In this document: positions 1-8,530 of the stretch, piece after piece
Position numbering within the stretch: the first letter of the stretch is position 1
Layout of the letters: the number at the start of each line of letters is the position of its first letter
NCBI RefSeq assembly: GCF_002298975.1
Contig: NZ_DBMV01000041.1
Coordinates: 136,212-200,211 of the forward strand
Direction of reading: 5' to 3'
DNA: 64,000 nucleotides
From: Ralstonia sp. UBA689
Lineage (GTDB): Bacteria > Pseudomonadota > Gammaproteobacteria > Burkholderiales > Burkholderiaceae
Made by a program: the position numbers and the translations under genes
Notes under the pieces: generated by a model
What the model was told of the DNA's origin: nothing
The model's input: the letters and a program-made list of their open reading frames with translations, nothing else
Database searches by the model: none

Positions 1-28
1 TCGCCATCTCGGGCGCGCCTTTCTTTTG

Positions 29-62
29 CCTACTTTTCTTTGGCAAGACAAAGAAAAGTAGG
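29..62. repeat. Perfect 14-bp inverted repeat (hairpin)
   Basis: Arms at 29-42 and 49-62 (CCTACTTTTCTTTG and its complement) flank a 6-base loop, GCAAGA. The arms are perfect. The T/A-rich arms could form a hairpin in RNA from either strand. The gene to the left lies outside the window, so I cannot tell whether this is its terminator or a dispersed repeat. Very similar hairpins built on this word are, from memory, scattered through Burkholderiales and Xanthomonas genomes. Confidence 0.6.
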
Positions 63-189
63 TCAGCCCCGGCAGGGGATGAAATAAGGGATGCACCGCC
101 AAGAAAAAACCAGCCGAACTCCAGCGCTAGCGCCAGCGCAAACCCCAGCGCTATGATCAACTCCACGCAAACAACACCCCACGCCGGCC

Positions 190-1209
190 ATGCCCGCTCC
201 CCCCATCCTCCCCGACAACGCCGCTGAAGACGCCCTGACGACAGGCCCCATCCCCGTCGCCCGCTTCATCAAGGAAATCGGCCGTGGCGCAGATGGCGCC
301 CGCGCGCTGGTCAAACACGATGCGCGTGCCCTCTTCACCGCCATGCTCGAAGGCCGCGTGGCCGACGTGCAGCTCGGCGCCATCCTCATGGCCTACCGCA
401 TCAAGGGCGAGACGCCGGAAGAACTGGACGGCATGCTGGAAGCCACGCATGCGCACTGCCTGCCGCTGCCCGCGCCCGATATCCGCGTGGTGCCGGAGCC
501 CGTGCTGCCAGTGGTGATCCCCAGCTACAACGGCGCGCGCCGCCAGCCGAACCTGGTGCCGCTGCTGGCCAAGCTGCTGGCGCGCGAGGGCGTGCCGGTG
601 CTGGTCCATGGCATCCGGCATTTCGATGGCCGCATCACCACGGCCACGCTGTTCGAGGCGCTGGGCTGGCCGATCTGCGAGCACATGGACGAAGCCCGCG
701 AGCGGCTGGAAAACGAGCGCCTCGCCTATGTGCCGATCGACGTGCTATCGCCCGACCTGACAGCGCTGTTGGACAAGCGCGAGATCGTCGGCCTGCGCAA
801 TTCAGCACACACGGTGGTGAAGATGCTGCAGCCAATTGGCGGCCACGCGCCGCACGAGGCGCTGCGGCTGGTCAGCTATACGCACCCGGAATACCGCGAC
901 ACGCTGACCGACTACTTCCTGCGCCACCCGGCCAATGTGCTGCTGGCGCGCGGCACCGAAGGCGAGGCCGTGGCCGATGCGCGGCGCGGCAGCGCGGTGG
1001 AGTGGCTGCACGACGGCACCCATGAGACGGTGATCGAGGCGGTGGAGGGTTCGAGTGATACGCCGCCCGAGCTGCCTGCGGGAATGGATGCGGCAGCAAC
1101 AGCGCGGTGGATTGAAGCCGTGCTCGACGGCAAGCAGCCGGTGCCGGAGCCGATCGCCAAGCAGGTCCGGGCGATCGTGCGTTGTGCACGACCGACGCGG
1201 CCTGCCTGA
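190..1209 (+). CDS. ybiB: YbiB/TrpD2-family DNA-binding protein
   Basis: A 339-residue protein with the fold of anthranilate phosphoribosyltransferase: a small helical N-terminal domain (about residues 20-90, containing GRVADVQLGAILMAYRIKGE) followed by an alpha/beta domain (LLAREGVPVLVHG and onward). The glycine-rich PRPP loop (GTGGD) of true TrpD enzymes is not visible. This fits the TrpD2/YbiB family, described in E. coli as a nucleic-acid-binding protein of the LexA regulon rather than a tryptophan enzyme. No other tryptophan genes lie nearby. It converges on the pirin gene with only 12 bp between stops. The DNA-binding role is taken from the family, not from this sequence. Confidence 0.85.
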   Translation: MPAPPILPDNAAEDALTTGPIPVARFIKEIGRGADGARALVKHDARALFTAMLEGRVADVQLGAILMAYRIKGETPEELDGMLEATHAHCLPLPAPDIRVVPEPVLPVVIPSYNGARRQPNLVPLLAKLLAREGVPVLVHGIRHFDGRITTATLFEALGWPICEHMDEARERLENERLAYVPIDVLSPDLTALLDKREIVGLRNSAHTVVKMLQPIGGHAPHEALRLVSYTHPEYRDTLTDYFLRHPANVLLARGTEGEAVADARRGSAVEWLHDGTHETVIEAVEGSSDTPPELPAGMDAAATARWIEAVLDGKQPVPEPIAKQVRAIVRCARPTRPA

Positions 1210-1221
1210 TCGTTTCCCGGC

Positions 1222-2091
1222 TTAGCGGGACGGCAGCGGAATGCGCTCCGTCTCGCCGGGCACGTGGGCAAAGGCATCGTCCTGCCAGCGCTGCTTGGCG
1301 TCTTCGATATCCGCCTGATCGCTGGCGACAAAGTTCCAGTAGATGTGCCGCCGGCCGTCGGTCGGCTCGCCGCCCAGCAACATCAGGCGCGACGACACCT
1401 GCGCGGTGATCGTCACATCTCCGCCCGGTTCGAGCACCGCCAGGTGCTGCGGGTCGAGCGCCTCGCCGTCGATCGTGACGGCACCCTCGACGAGATACAG
1501 CCCGCGGTCTTCATGCTCAGGCGGGATCACCAGTGATGCCCCCGCCGCCAATTCCAACGCCACGTACAGCGTGCGCGAGCTCACCTTCACCGGCGAGGTC
1601 AGCCCGAAGGCGTCTCCAGCGATGACGACACCTTGCACGCCCGGACACTCAAGCTTGGGGAGCGTATCGGCGGCATGGTGCGCGAAGCTCGGCGCGACCT
1701 TTTCCTGACCCTTCGGCAGCGCCACCCAGGTCTGGATGCCGTGCAGGCGCGCGCCGCTGGCACGGACCTCGGGCGCAGTCCGCTCGGAATGCGCGATACC
1801 GCTGCCGGCCGTCATCCAGTTCACGTCGCCAGGGGTGATGGTCTGCACGCTGCCCAGACTGTCGCGGTGGACCATGCTGCCGTCGAACAGGTAGGTGACG
1901 GTGGCCAGGCCGATGTGCGGATGCGGGCGCACGTCGATGCCCTCGCCGGGCGCGAAATCCACCGGCCCCATGTGATCGAAGAAGATGAACGGTCCCACCG
2001 TCTGGCGCGCTGCCGAGGGCAGCACGCGCTTGACCGAGAAGCCGCCAAGGTCGCGCACGTGCGGACCGATGATGTGCTGGATCGATGTCAT
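1222..2091 (-). CDS. Pirin family protein
   Basis: A 289-residue bicupin. The N-terminal cupin has the pirin signature: FIFFDHMGP near residue 36, then RPHPHIGLATVTYLF with the metal-ligand histidines, and GSGIAHSE further on. The C-terminal pirin domain follows from about residue 165 and contains a GGEPTDGRRHIYWNF stretch. Pirins are iron-binding proteins; some act as quercetinases and others as transcription cofactors, and the sequence does not tell which. The OsmC gene lies 15 bp upstream on the same strand, so the two are probably co-transcribed, a pairing that would suit an oxidative-stress role (inference). Confidence 0.9.
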   Translation of the reverse strand: MTSIQHIIGPHVRDLGGFSVKRVLPSAARQTVGPFIFFDHMGPVDFAPGEGIDVRPHPHIGLATVTYLFDGSMVHRDSLGSVQTITPGDVNWMTAGSGIAHSERTAPEVRASGARLHGIQTWVALPKGQEKVAPSFAHHAADTLPKLECPGVQGVVIAGDAFGLTSPVKVSSRTLYVALELAAGASLVIPPEHEDRGLYLVEGAVTIDGEALDPQHLAVLEPGGDVTITAQVSSRLMLLGGEPTDGRRHIYWNFVASDQADIEDAKQRWQDDAFAHVPGETERIPLPSR

Positions 2092-2106
2092 GGCGTGCCT
2101 CCGTGT

Positions 2107-2511
2107 TCAGGCGCGCTCGGCCAGTTCGGTATCGATGCTGATCTCGACTTCGGTCATCAACTTGTGAATCGGGCACTTGCCGGCCACGCGCAGCAGGTCG
2201 GCGCGTTGCTCGTCGGTCAGGTCGCCGTGCAGCGTGAGCACGGTACGCAGCTTGTAGCGGCCTTGGCGCTCCTGGCTGCCGTCGTGCTCGACCGCCACGT
2301 CGATCGACTCCAGCGGATATTTGCGCTGGCGGGCATAGAGCGTCACTGTCAGCGCCTTGCAGCTCGCCAGCGCGGCGTCGAAGTAGGCGTGCGGGTCGGG
2401 CGCGCTGTCCTCGCCAGCCGGCTTGGGCACGTCGGTATAGGTCACCCCTTCGGGAAACGTGACCTTGTGACGGTACAGGCCTTCGGTGTCCTTGCTGACG
2501 ACGATGCTCAT
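2107..2511 (-). CDS. OsmC family peroxide-resistance protein
   Basis: A 134-residue protein of the OsmC/Ohr superfamily, thiol peroxidases that reduce organic hydroperoxides. The two redox cysteines sit in FDAALASCKALTVTLYARQ (about residue 51) and VAGKCPIHKLM (about residue 113). The C-terminal EVEI strand is typical. I chose the ATG at 2511 because AGGAG stands just upstream; a longer open frame has no homologous sequence before that point. It lies immediately upstream of the pirin gene on the same strand. It is an OsmC-like rather than a clear Ohr protein, so the substrate is uncertain. Confidence 0.88.
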   Translation of the reverse strand: MSIVVSKDTEGLYRHKVTFPEGVTYTDVPKPAGEDSAPDPHAYFDAALASCKALTVTLYARQRKYPLESIDVAVEHDGSQERQGRYKLRTVLTLHGDLTDEQRADLLRVAGKCPIHKLMTEVEISIDTELAERA

Positions 2512-2756
2512 GACGGCTCCTGGTTCCTGGTAACAATTCGACAATGTCTGGGAGTGTAGCCAACTTGCGTGACGGCACGGGATGGACACAGGAGGTGTCG
2601 TACACGTCGCATTCTTTGCCGCATCGATCACACCGCGCCTGAGAAGCGCCAATTTGGCAATCGAATTGGCCCAAATCGCTCAAGCGGCGCAGATTTCCGC
2701 CGATCTCCCGGGTGGGACACACGCATCCCGCACGCCCCCACAGACAGATTCCCTCC

Positions 2757-5690
2757 ATGGTTTCTCGCCGCCCCCTTGTCGCCGTTGCCGGTGGCATCGG
2801 CTCTCTCCTCACGCTTATCGGGCTGACCGTCATGGTCGGCTGGCTGCGGCATTGGCCGTGGGGTGTGAGGCTGGGCAGCGACCCGCTGGTGATTGTGTTC
2901 GCCACGGGGCTGAACCTGCTGTTGCTGGGAGCGGGGCTGGCCGCGCTGCTGATCGGCACGCAGCGGCCCGATGTGCGCTGGGCAGACCCGGCCGCACGTC
3001 TGGCCGGCGGCATGGTGGCAGTACTGTGCACGCTGCGTCTGGTCGAGACGGCCACGGGCTGGCCCATGGCGCTCGACTTCCCGGGCGTGCACATGTGGCT
3101 CGATCGCCAATGGCTGACCGGGTGGATCGGCGGCATGCATCCGAGCCATGCGCTGGCGTTGGCCGCGACCGCCATGGCGCTGTGCCTCGTGCCGACGGCG
3201 GACCGACCGCGTCATGCCCGATGGCTGTGCGCCCTGGCCGGCGCGGCAGTGCTGCTCAGCGTCGGTGACCTGCTCGGCCGGGCGATGACGCTCGAATACC
3301 TGTACCCGGTCTGGCTGAAGTGGCGCGGCTCCGACGTGGCTGCGGGCTGCGGACTGCTTGCGGTGACGGGCGTGCTGTGCGTGGCGCTGGCCAGACATCC
3401 GCGCGAGTTCCAGGTGCGGCTGTCGCCGGAAGACATCATCGTCTGGATCAGCGGCGGCTGCGTCGTGCTGGCAGGCCTGGGCGCCACCGTCACGGCTTTC
3501 ATCATCCAGGTCGACAGCGTCAGCGTGACGTTCGGCAGTACTCGGGCACGCGCGCTATCGAGCTATGCCGAGGAGTTCGACCAGGTGCTGGCGATGCGCG
3601 CGGAGAACCCAGGGCTGGTTACCGCTGCGCACCGCGTGCAGGACGTGCTGCGCACCCCCGCCGACAACCGGGCGCGCCTGCAAGGCGCAAGCGCACTTCA
3701 GGCCTATCGCCAGCAGGGCTACTCCTACCTGCAACTGCGCACGCTGGGGGGCGAGGGTGTGGTCAGCCTTGGCACGCAGGCGCCACACCCGGAGCTGGCG
3801 ATTCCGCTGCACGCCGGCCTGGCACCGGAGCGCGTTACGCTGCAATGGAATCACGGTTTCGCCATGCGCACCGAAACCCCAGTGATGGCCGACGGTAGGC
3901 AGATCGGCTGGCTGGTCGCCGAGCAGCCGCTCGCCCACATGACCGCGCGCTACACCAAGCTGGCCAGCGCGGGCGTGACGGAAACGCTCGCCATGGCGGG
4001 CTTCGACGCCCGCCGCCGCGCGATGTCGTTCCCGCAGCGCTTCGATGCCTACGTCTTTGAACTGCCCCCGCTGACGGTGGACCACCGTCCGTTGCCCTCA
4101 CGCTTGGCGCTGGCCGGCCAGTCGGGCTACGGCCAGTGGCGCGACATCCACGGCATGCCGACCGCGTTCAGCTACACGCCCATCGGCCACACCGGGCTGG
4201 CGCTGATCAGCAAGATCGCCAGCGCCGAGCTGTACGCACCCATGCGCGTGCAGTTCGAGCGGCTGGGCGCGCTCATGCTGTGCGGGATCGTTGGCTGCGT
4301 GCTGATCATTCGCCTGACGGTGCGGCCGTTCGCCAACCGGCTGGCGGCATCCGAGCGCGCGCTGCGCACCGCCAACGAAAGCCTTGAACGCCGCCGCGAC
4401 GCCCTGCGTGCCAGCCGCGAGCAACTGCGTCTGGTGGCCGACAACGTGCCCGCCCAGCTCAGCTATGTCGCCCCCGACGGCGTCATCCGCTTTGCGAGCC
4501 GCACGCTGCTGGAGGCGTTCGGCCGCACGCCGGATCAGATGATCGACCGCCATGTCAGCGAGATCTACACCCCCGACGACTACCGCACGCTGCTGCCTTA
4601 CATGACCGAGGTGCTGGCCGGTTATCCGGTGCAGTTCGAGGTCACCTCGCTGCGCACCGGCGCGCCGCGCCACCTGAGCGGCCACTACTACCCCGACTAC
4701 GACGACGGCGGCACGCTGCGCGGCTACTTCTCGGTGCTGCAGGATCTGACCGAGCGCACCATTGCCGAACGGGCGCTGGCACGTAGCGAACACGCGCTCA
4801 AGCTGGTGCTCGACAACGCCCCGCTGCTGGTCTCGCACATCGACGCCGACGGCATCTTCACTTTCTGCAATATCACCCTGGCGCGCTGGCTGCAACGCAC
4901 GCCCGAGGAAGTCTGCGGGCAGCCCGCGCACGAAGTCTTCACGCCGGGCACCTATGCCCTGCTGGCGCCGTATCTGGCCCGCGCGGTGCGAGGTGAGTCG
5001 GTCGAGTTCGAGATCAACGCGCCGTGGTATGAGAAGCCGCGCGCCAGCAGTCCGCGCCACCGCACGCGGTACCTGCGCGGCCAGCTTGTCCCGGATACCG
5101 CCGATGCCGCAGACGCCGATTCTGGCGCCGAACGCTGCGGCTTCTACGCCTTCGTGCAGGACGTGACCGAGGCCAAGCGCAGCGAGATGGAACTCTCGCG
5201 CATGGCACGCTTTGACGCCCTTACCGGCCTGCCCAACCGCTACGAACTCTACGAGCGTCTGCGCACGGCCCTGGAGCGCCGCCAGCGCCAGCCCTCGCCC
5301 ATCGGCGTGCTGTACCTGGATGTGGATCACTTCAAGCACATCAACGATACCTACGGCCACGCCGCCGGCGACGCCGTGCTGGTGGAGGTCGCCCAGCGCC
5401 TGCAGCGTGCCATACGCCGCACGGATACCGTCGCTCGCCTGGCAGGTGATGAATTCGTCATCCTGCTGGACCCGATCGAGGCTGCGGACGATGCGTTGCA
5501 CACAGCACACAAGGTCGTCAACGCGATCCGCCCGCCAATCCTCCTATCCGGCGACGTGGTGCTGCATGTAACGGCCAGCATCGGCGTGGCCTGCCCGGCG
5601 CGGGATGTCAGTGATCCTGACGTGGCTTTACGTGAGGCGGATCGCGCACTTTATTGGGCCAAGTCGCGCGGGCGTAACACAGCGGCATAA
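2757..5690 (+). CDS. Membrane-bound PAS-PAS-GGDEF diguanylate cyclase
   Basis: A protein of about 977 residues. The first 250 residues hold about seven membrane segments. A periplasmic region (about 250-500) precedes another membrane helix near residue 505. A short coiled coil, two PAS domains (about 558-671 and 678-811, each ending in LQDLTERT or VQDVTEAK) and a C-terminal GGDEF domain (about 814-977) follow. The GGDEF domain has the DALTGLPNR and LDVDHFKHINDTYGH motifs, but the active-site loop reads AGDEF, with the first glycine replaced by alanine. An RRTD inhibitory site lies five residues before it. It probably makes cyclic di-GMP in response to a PAS-sensed cue. There is no EAL domain. 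The start at 2757 is preferred over 2712 because hydrophobic sequence begins there. Confidence 0.88.
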   Translation: MVSRRPLVAVAGGIGSLLTLIGLTVMVGWLRHWPWGVRLGSDPLVIVFATGLNLLLLGAGLAALLIGTQRPDVRWADPAARLAGGMVAVLCTLRLVETATGWPMALDFPGVHMWLDRQWLTGWIGGMHPSHALALAATAMALCLVPTADRPRHARWLCALAGAAVLLSVGDLLGRAMTLEYLYPVWLKWRGSDVAAGCGLLAVTGVLCVALARHPREFQVRLSPEDIIVWISGGCVVLAGLGATVTAFIIQVDSVSVTFGSTRARALSSYAEEFDQVLAMRAENPGLVTAAHRVQDVLRTPADNRARLQGASALQAYRQQGYSYLQLRTLGGEGVVSLGTQAPHPELAIPLHAGLAPERVTLQWNHGFAMRTETPVMADGRQIGWLVAEQPLAHMTARYTKLASAGVTETLAMAGFDARRRAMSFPQRFDAYVFELPPLTVDHRPLPSRLALAGQSGYGQWRDIHGMPTAFSYTPIGHTGLALISKIASAELYAPMRVQFERLGALMLCGIVGCVLIIRLTVRPFANRLAASERALRTANESLERRRDALRASREQLRLVADNVPAQLSYVAPDGVIRFASRTLLEAFGRTPDQMIDRHVSEIYTPDDYRTLLPYMTEVLAGYPVQFEVTSLRTGAPRHLSGHYYPDYDDGGTLRGYFSVLQDLTERTIAERALARSEHALKLVLDNAPLLVSHIDADGIFTFCNITLARWLQRTPEEVCGQPAHEVFTPGTYALLAPYLARAVRGESVEFEINAPWYEKPRASSPRHRTRYLRGQLVPDTADAADADSGAERCGFYAFVQDVTEAKRSEMELSRMARFDALTGLPNRYELYERLRTALERRQRQPSPIGVLYLDVDHFKHINDTYGHAAGDAVLVEVAQRLQRAIRRTDTVARLAGDEFVILLDPIEAADDALHTAHKVVNAIRPPILLSGDVVLHVTASIGVACPARDVSDPDVALREADRALYWAKSRGRNTAA

Positions 5691-5800
5691 CCAACGCCGA
5701 GCGCGAACCGACGCCGCTGACAGCGGTCTATGACTGGGTGTGCCGCCAGTTTTGTTGCGGCGCAATCATCACGCTATTGAATTTAATTTTCTGATTTACG

Positions 5801-5829
5801 GGAACTATCAATCAGCACAAAAAGTCTTA
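5801..5829 (+). promoter_or_regulatory. Candidate sigma-E-type promoter for rpoH
   Basis: GGAACTA at 5801-5807, a 16-base spacer and GTCTTA at 5824-5829 resemble the extracytoplasmic stress sigma-E consensus (GGAACTT, 15-16 bases, GTCTAA or TCAAA). E. coli rpoH also has a sigma-E promoter. Transcription would start near 5835, inside the CIRCE element. Read by eye; not verified. Confidence 0.5.
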
Positions 5830-5856
5830 TTAGCACTCATCCAATTGGAGTGCTAA
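5830..5856 (+). promoter_or_regulatory. CIRCE operator (HrcA binding site) upstream of rpoH
   Basis: TTAGCACTC, nine bases, GAGTGCTAA: an exact match to the CIRCE consensus with perfect 9-base arms. HrcA binds CIRCE and represses until heat or unfolded protein inactivates it. The site is 44 bp upstream of the rpoH start codon and overlaps the predicted start of the sigma-E-like promoter, so it is well placed to block transcription. Confidence 0.95.
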
Positions 5857-5899
5857 GATGCCTTTCCAAATCTCCACTGGATTTCGACAGGAGTCCTGA

Positions 5900-6832
5900 G
5901 TGAACGCAGTCATTCCCGCAGCTAACCCCGTCAGCACCACTTCCGTCATCGCCATGCAGCCTTCGGGCAACGCGTGGGCGCTGGCATTCCCCGGCAACCT
6001 GGGCAACATCGACGCCTATATCCAGAGCGTCAACCGGGTGCCGATGCTGTCGGCTGAGGAAGAGCAACACCTCGCCCGCAACTACCGCGATAACGACGAC
6101 CTCGATTCCGCGCGTCGCCTGGTGCTCTCGCACCTGCGCCTGGTGGTGTCGATCGCCCGTCAATACCTCGGCTACGGCCTGCCGCATGCCGACCTCATCC
6201 AGGAAGGCAACATCGGCCTGATGAAGGCCGTCAAGCGCTTCGACCCGGACCAGGGCGTGCGACTCGTGTCGTACGCGATGCACTGGATCAAGGCCGAGAT
6301 GCACGAGTACATCCTGAAGAACTGGCGCATGGTCAAGGTGGCGACCACCAAGGCCCAGCGCAAGCTGTTCTTCAACCTGCGCAGCCACAAGCAGGACGCG
6401 CAGGCCACCTTCACGTCCGACGAGATCGACGCCGTTGCGGCCGAGCTCAACGTCAAGGGCGCCGAAGTGCGCGAGATGGAAACGCGCCTCTCGGGCGGCG
6501 ACATCGCGCTCGAAGGCCAGATGGACGACGGCGAAGAGTCTTTCGCCCCGATCGCCTACCTGGCGGACACGCACAACGAGCCGACCCGCGTGATCGAAGC
6601 GCGTGGCAACGACCGCATGCAAAGCGAAGGCATCGAAGCCGCCCTCGCCAAGCTGGACGACCGCAGCCGCCGCATCATCGAGGCCCGCTGGCTGCACGTG
6701 AACGACGATGGCTCCGGCGGCGCGACGCTGCACGAGCTGGCTGACGAGTTCGGCGTGTCGGCCGAACGCATCCGCCAGATCGAATCGGCTGCGATGAAGA
6801 AGATGAAGGGTGCGCTGCAAGCCTTCGCTTGA
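5900..6832 (+). CDS. rpoH: RNA polymerase heat-shock sigma factor RpoH (sigma-32)
   Basis: A 310-residue sigma-70-family factor that directs RNA polymerase to heat-shock promoters. Region 2 is clear (SHLRLVVSIARQYLGYGLPHADLIQEGNIGLMKAV, about 77-111), and the family-specific RpoH box QRKLFFNLR sits at 153-161. Region 4 ends with a helix-turn-helix (TLHELADEFGVSAERIRQIE). It is about 25 residues longer than E. coli RpoH, mainly at the N-terminus. The start is GTG at 5900, 5-6 bases after AGGAG. The gene stands alone between a CIRCE operator and a strong terminator, so it is likely under HrcA and envelope-stress control. Confidence 0.97.
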   Translation: MNAVIPAANPVSTTSVIAMQPSGNAWALAFPGNLGNIDAYIQSVNRVPMLSAEEEQHLARNYRDNDDLDSARRLVLSHLRLVVSIARQYLGYGLPHADLIQEGNIGLMKAVKRFDPDQGVRLVSYAMHWIKAEMHEYILKNWRMVKVATTKAQRKLFFNLRSHKQDAQATFTSDEIDAVAAELNVKGAEVREMETRLSGGDIALEGQMDDGEESFAPIAYLADTHNEPTRVIEARGNDRMQSEGIEAALAKLDDRSRRIIEARWLHVNDDGSGGATLHELADEFGVSAERIRQIESAAMKKMKGALQAFA

Positions 6833-6853
6833 CGCCCCCTTCACCGCAATAAG

Positions 6854-6880
6854 AAAGCCCGCCAATCGGCGGGCTTTTTC
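6854..6880. terminator. Rho-independent terminator between rpoH and sco1
   Basis: A 10-bp perfect stem (AAAGCCCGCC with its complement) around loop AATC is followed by a T-rich tract. It lies between the convergent rpoH and sco1 genes and the A-rich left flank lets it act in both directions. Confidence 0.85.
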
Positions 6881-6907
6881 TTTGGGCGCTCACTGCGTAG
6901 ATCAGGC

Positions 6908-7516
6908 TCAGTCGAGCAGCAGCTTGATATCGTGCACGATCGGCTCCGGGCCCTGGCCATGCTTGATGAACAGGCGCAGGTTGCCCTTCGGGTCGAACAT
7001 GTAGCTGCCGGCGGTGTGATCCATCGTGTAGTTGTCGGGCGAACTGCCCGGCACCTTGCTATAGAACACCTTGAAGTCGGACGCGACCTTCTTGAGCTCC
7101 GCCTCGTTGGCCGGGCGCAGGCCGATGAAGCGCGGATCGAACGCGGGCACGTACTTGGCCAGAAGGTCCTGCGTATCGCGCTCGGGGTCGACGGTGACGA
7201 ACAACACCTGCACGCGATCGGCGTCCTTGCCGAGCGCGTCCATCACGCCGCGCAACTCAGCCAGCGTGGTCGGGCAAACGTCAGGGCAATGCGTGTAGCC
7301 GAAGAACATCACAACGACCTTGCCGCGAAAATCTTCCAGCGTGCGCCGCTTGCCGGTGTGGTCTGTGAGCGAGAAATCGTTGCCGAAGCTCTTGGCGCCA
7401 GTGATGTCGAGGTTCTTGAAGGCAGGCTTGTCGCTGCACGCGGCGAGCGCCAGCACAGTCGCGGCCAGCGCGGCGAACAGGACAGCACGGAAGTGTCGGA
7501 AGGAGAGCATGGTCAT
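6908..7516 (-). CDS. SCO1/SenC copper chaperone for cytochrome oxidase
   Basis: A 202-residue lipoprotein with a thioredoxin fold that delivers copper to the CuA site of cytochrome oxidase subunit II. The N-terminus has a hydrophobic signal ending in a lipobox (LALAAC, Cys27), so it is probably anchored on the periplasmic face. The copper ligands are present: CPDVC (Cys77, Cys81) and His167 in TMDHTAGS. It is the last gene of the minus-strand oxidase cluster, 63 bp after ctaB. The terminator it shares with rpoH follows. Confidence 0.95.
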   Translation of the reverse strand: MTMLSFRHFRAVLFAALAATVLALAACSDKPAFKNLDITGAKSFGNDFSLTDHTGKRRTLEDFRGKVVVMFFGYTHCPDVCPTTLAELRGVMDALGKDADRVQVLFVTVDPERDTQDLLAKYVPAFDPRFIGLRPANEAELKKVASDFKVFYSKVPGSSPDNYTMDHTAGSYMFDPKGNLRLFIKHGQGPEPIVHDIKLLLD

Positions 7517-7579
7517 CGTGTTGGAGACAGGCCGCCTAGCGTAACGCCAACCGCACGTGCTTGCAGGCGGCCCCGTGCG

Positions 7580-8521
7580 TCAGAGCGCCGCGCCTTGCGG
7601 CATGGCAGGGCCAAACTTGAAGTAATGGTCCACCAGCAGCGCGGCAAACAGAATCGACAGATAGATGATCGAGTAGCGGAAGGTCTTCTGCGCCAGCGCA
7701 TCGGAGTAATTGCGGTACAGGCGCCACGCATAGGCGAAGAAGCCCGCGCCCAGCACCAGCGCCGTCGCCAGGTAGATGTATCCGCTCATGCCGTACACAA
7801 ATGGCAGGATGGTCGCGGCAATCATGATGAGCGTGTACAGCAGGATGTGCAGCAGCGTGTATTTCTCGCCGTGCGTGATCGGCAGCATCGGCAGGCCGGA
7901 CTTGGCGTAGTCTGCGCGGCGATACAGTGCCAGCGCCCAGAAGTGCGGCGGCGTCCAGGTGAAGATGATCAGCACCAGAATCCAGGCTTCGGCCGGCACG
8001 CTATTGGCGACCGCCGCCCAGCCCAGCGCCGGCGGCATCGCGCCCGACAGGCCGCCGATCACGATGTTCTGCGGCGTGGCCGGCTTGAGCAGCAGCGTGT
8101 AGATGATCGCGTAGCCGATGAAGGTGGCGAAGGTCAGCCACATCGTCAGGTCGTTGGCGAAGACGTGCAGCGTCCACATGCCCGCGCCGCCCAGCACCAA
8201 TGAGAACAGCAGGATTTGCCGCGTGCCCAGCTCACCGCTGGCCGACGGGCGCCACGCCGTGCGGCGCATCATCGCGTCGATCTTTCGCTCGACCAGGCAG
8301 TTGATGGCGAAGGCAGCACCGGCAAACAGCCAGATGCCGACAGCGCCGCCGATCAGCACCGGCCACGGCACCATGCCCGGCGTGGCGAGGAACATGCCGA
8401 TCACGGCGCAGAACACGGCGAGCTGCGTCACGCGCGGCTTGGTCAGCGCCGCATACTGCGATGCGGTGTGCCGCCAGCCGGAGAGTTGAGTGGAAGTTGT
8501 TGGGGATGCCACGGTATTCAT
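7580..8521 (-). CDS. ctaB: Protoheme IX farnesyltransferase (heme O synthase)
   Basis: A 313-residue UbiA-type prenyltransferase with about nine membrane helices. It attaches a farnesyl group from farnesyl diphosphate to protoheme to make heme O, the precursor of heme A. The first aspartate-rich region reads NCLVERKIDAMMRRT (about residue 94), and the second conserved region lies around YRRADYAKSGLPMLPITHGE. The gene follows ctaA with a 9-bp gap, so the two heme-modifying enzymes are probably translated from one message. Also called cyoE. Confidence 0.96.
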   Translation of the reverse strand: MNTVASPTTSTQLSGWRHTASQYAALTKPRVTQLAVFCAVIGMFLATPGMVPWPVLIGGAVGIWLFAGAAFAINCLVERKIDAMMRRTAWRPSASGELGTRQILLFSLVLGGAGMWTLHVFANDLTMWLTFATFIGYAIIYTLLLKPATPQNIVIGGLSGAMPPALGWAAVANSVPAEAWILVLIIFTWTPPHFWALALYRRADYAKSGLPMLPITHGEKYTLLHILLYTLIMIAATILPFVYGMSGYIYLATALVLGAGFFAYAWRLYRNYSDALAQKTFRYSIIYLSILFAALLVDHYFKFGPAMPQGAAL

Positions 8522-8530
8522 AGAAAACGT

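Noticed and set aside
1649..3175. Open frame of 508 codons on the minus strand
   Set aside because: Crosses the OsmC and pirin genes and their gap in a shifted frame; not a fusion gene.
6932..8203. Open frame of 423 codons on the plus strand
   Set aside because: Antisense to sco1 and ctaB.
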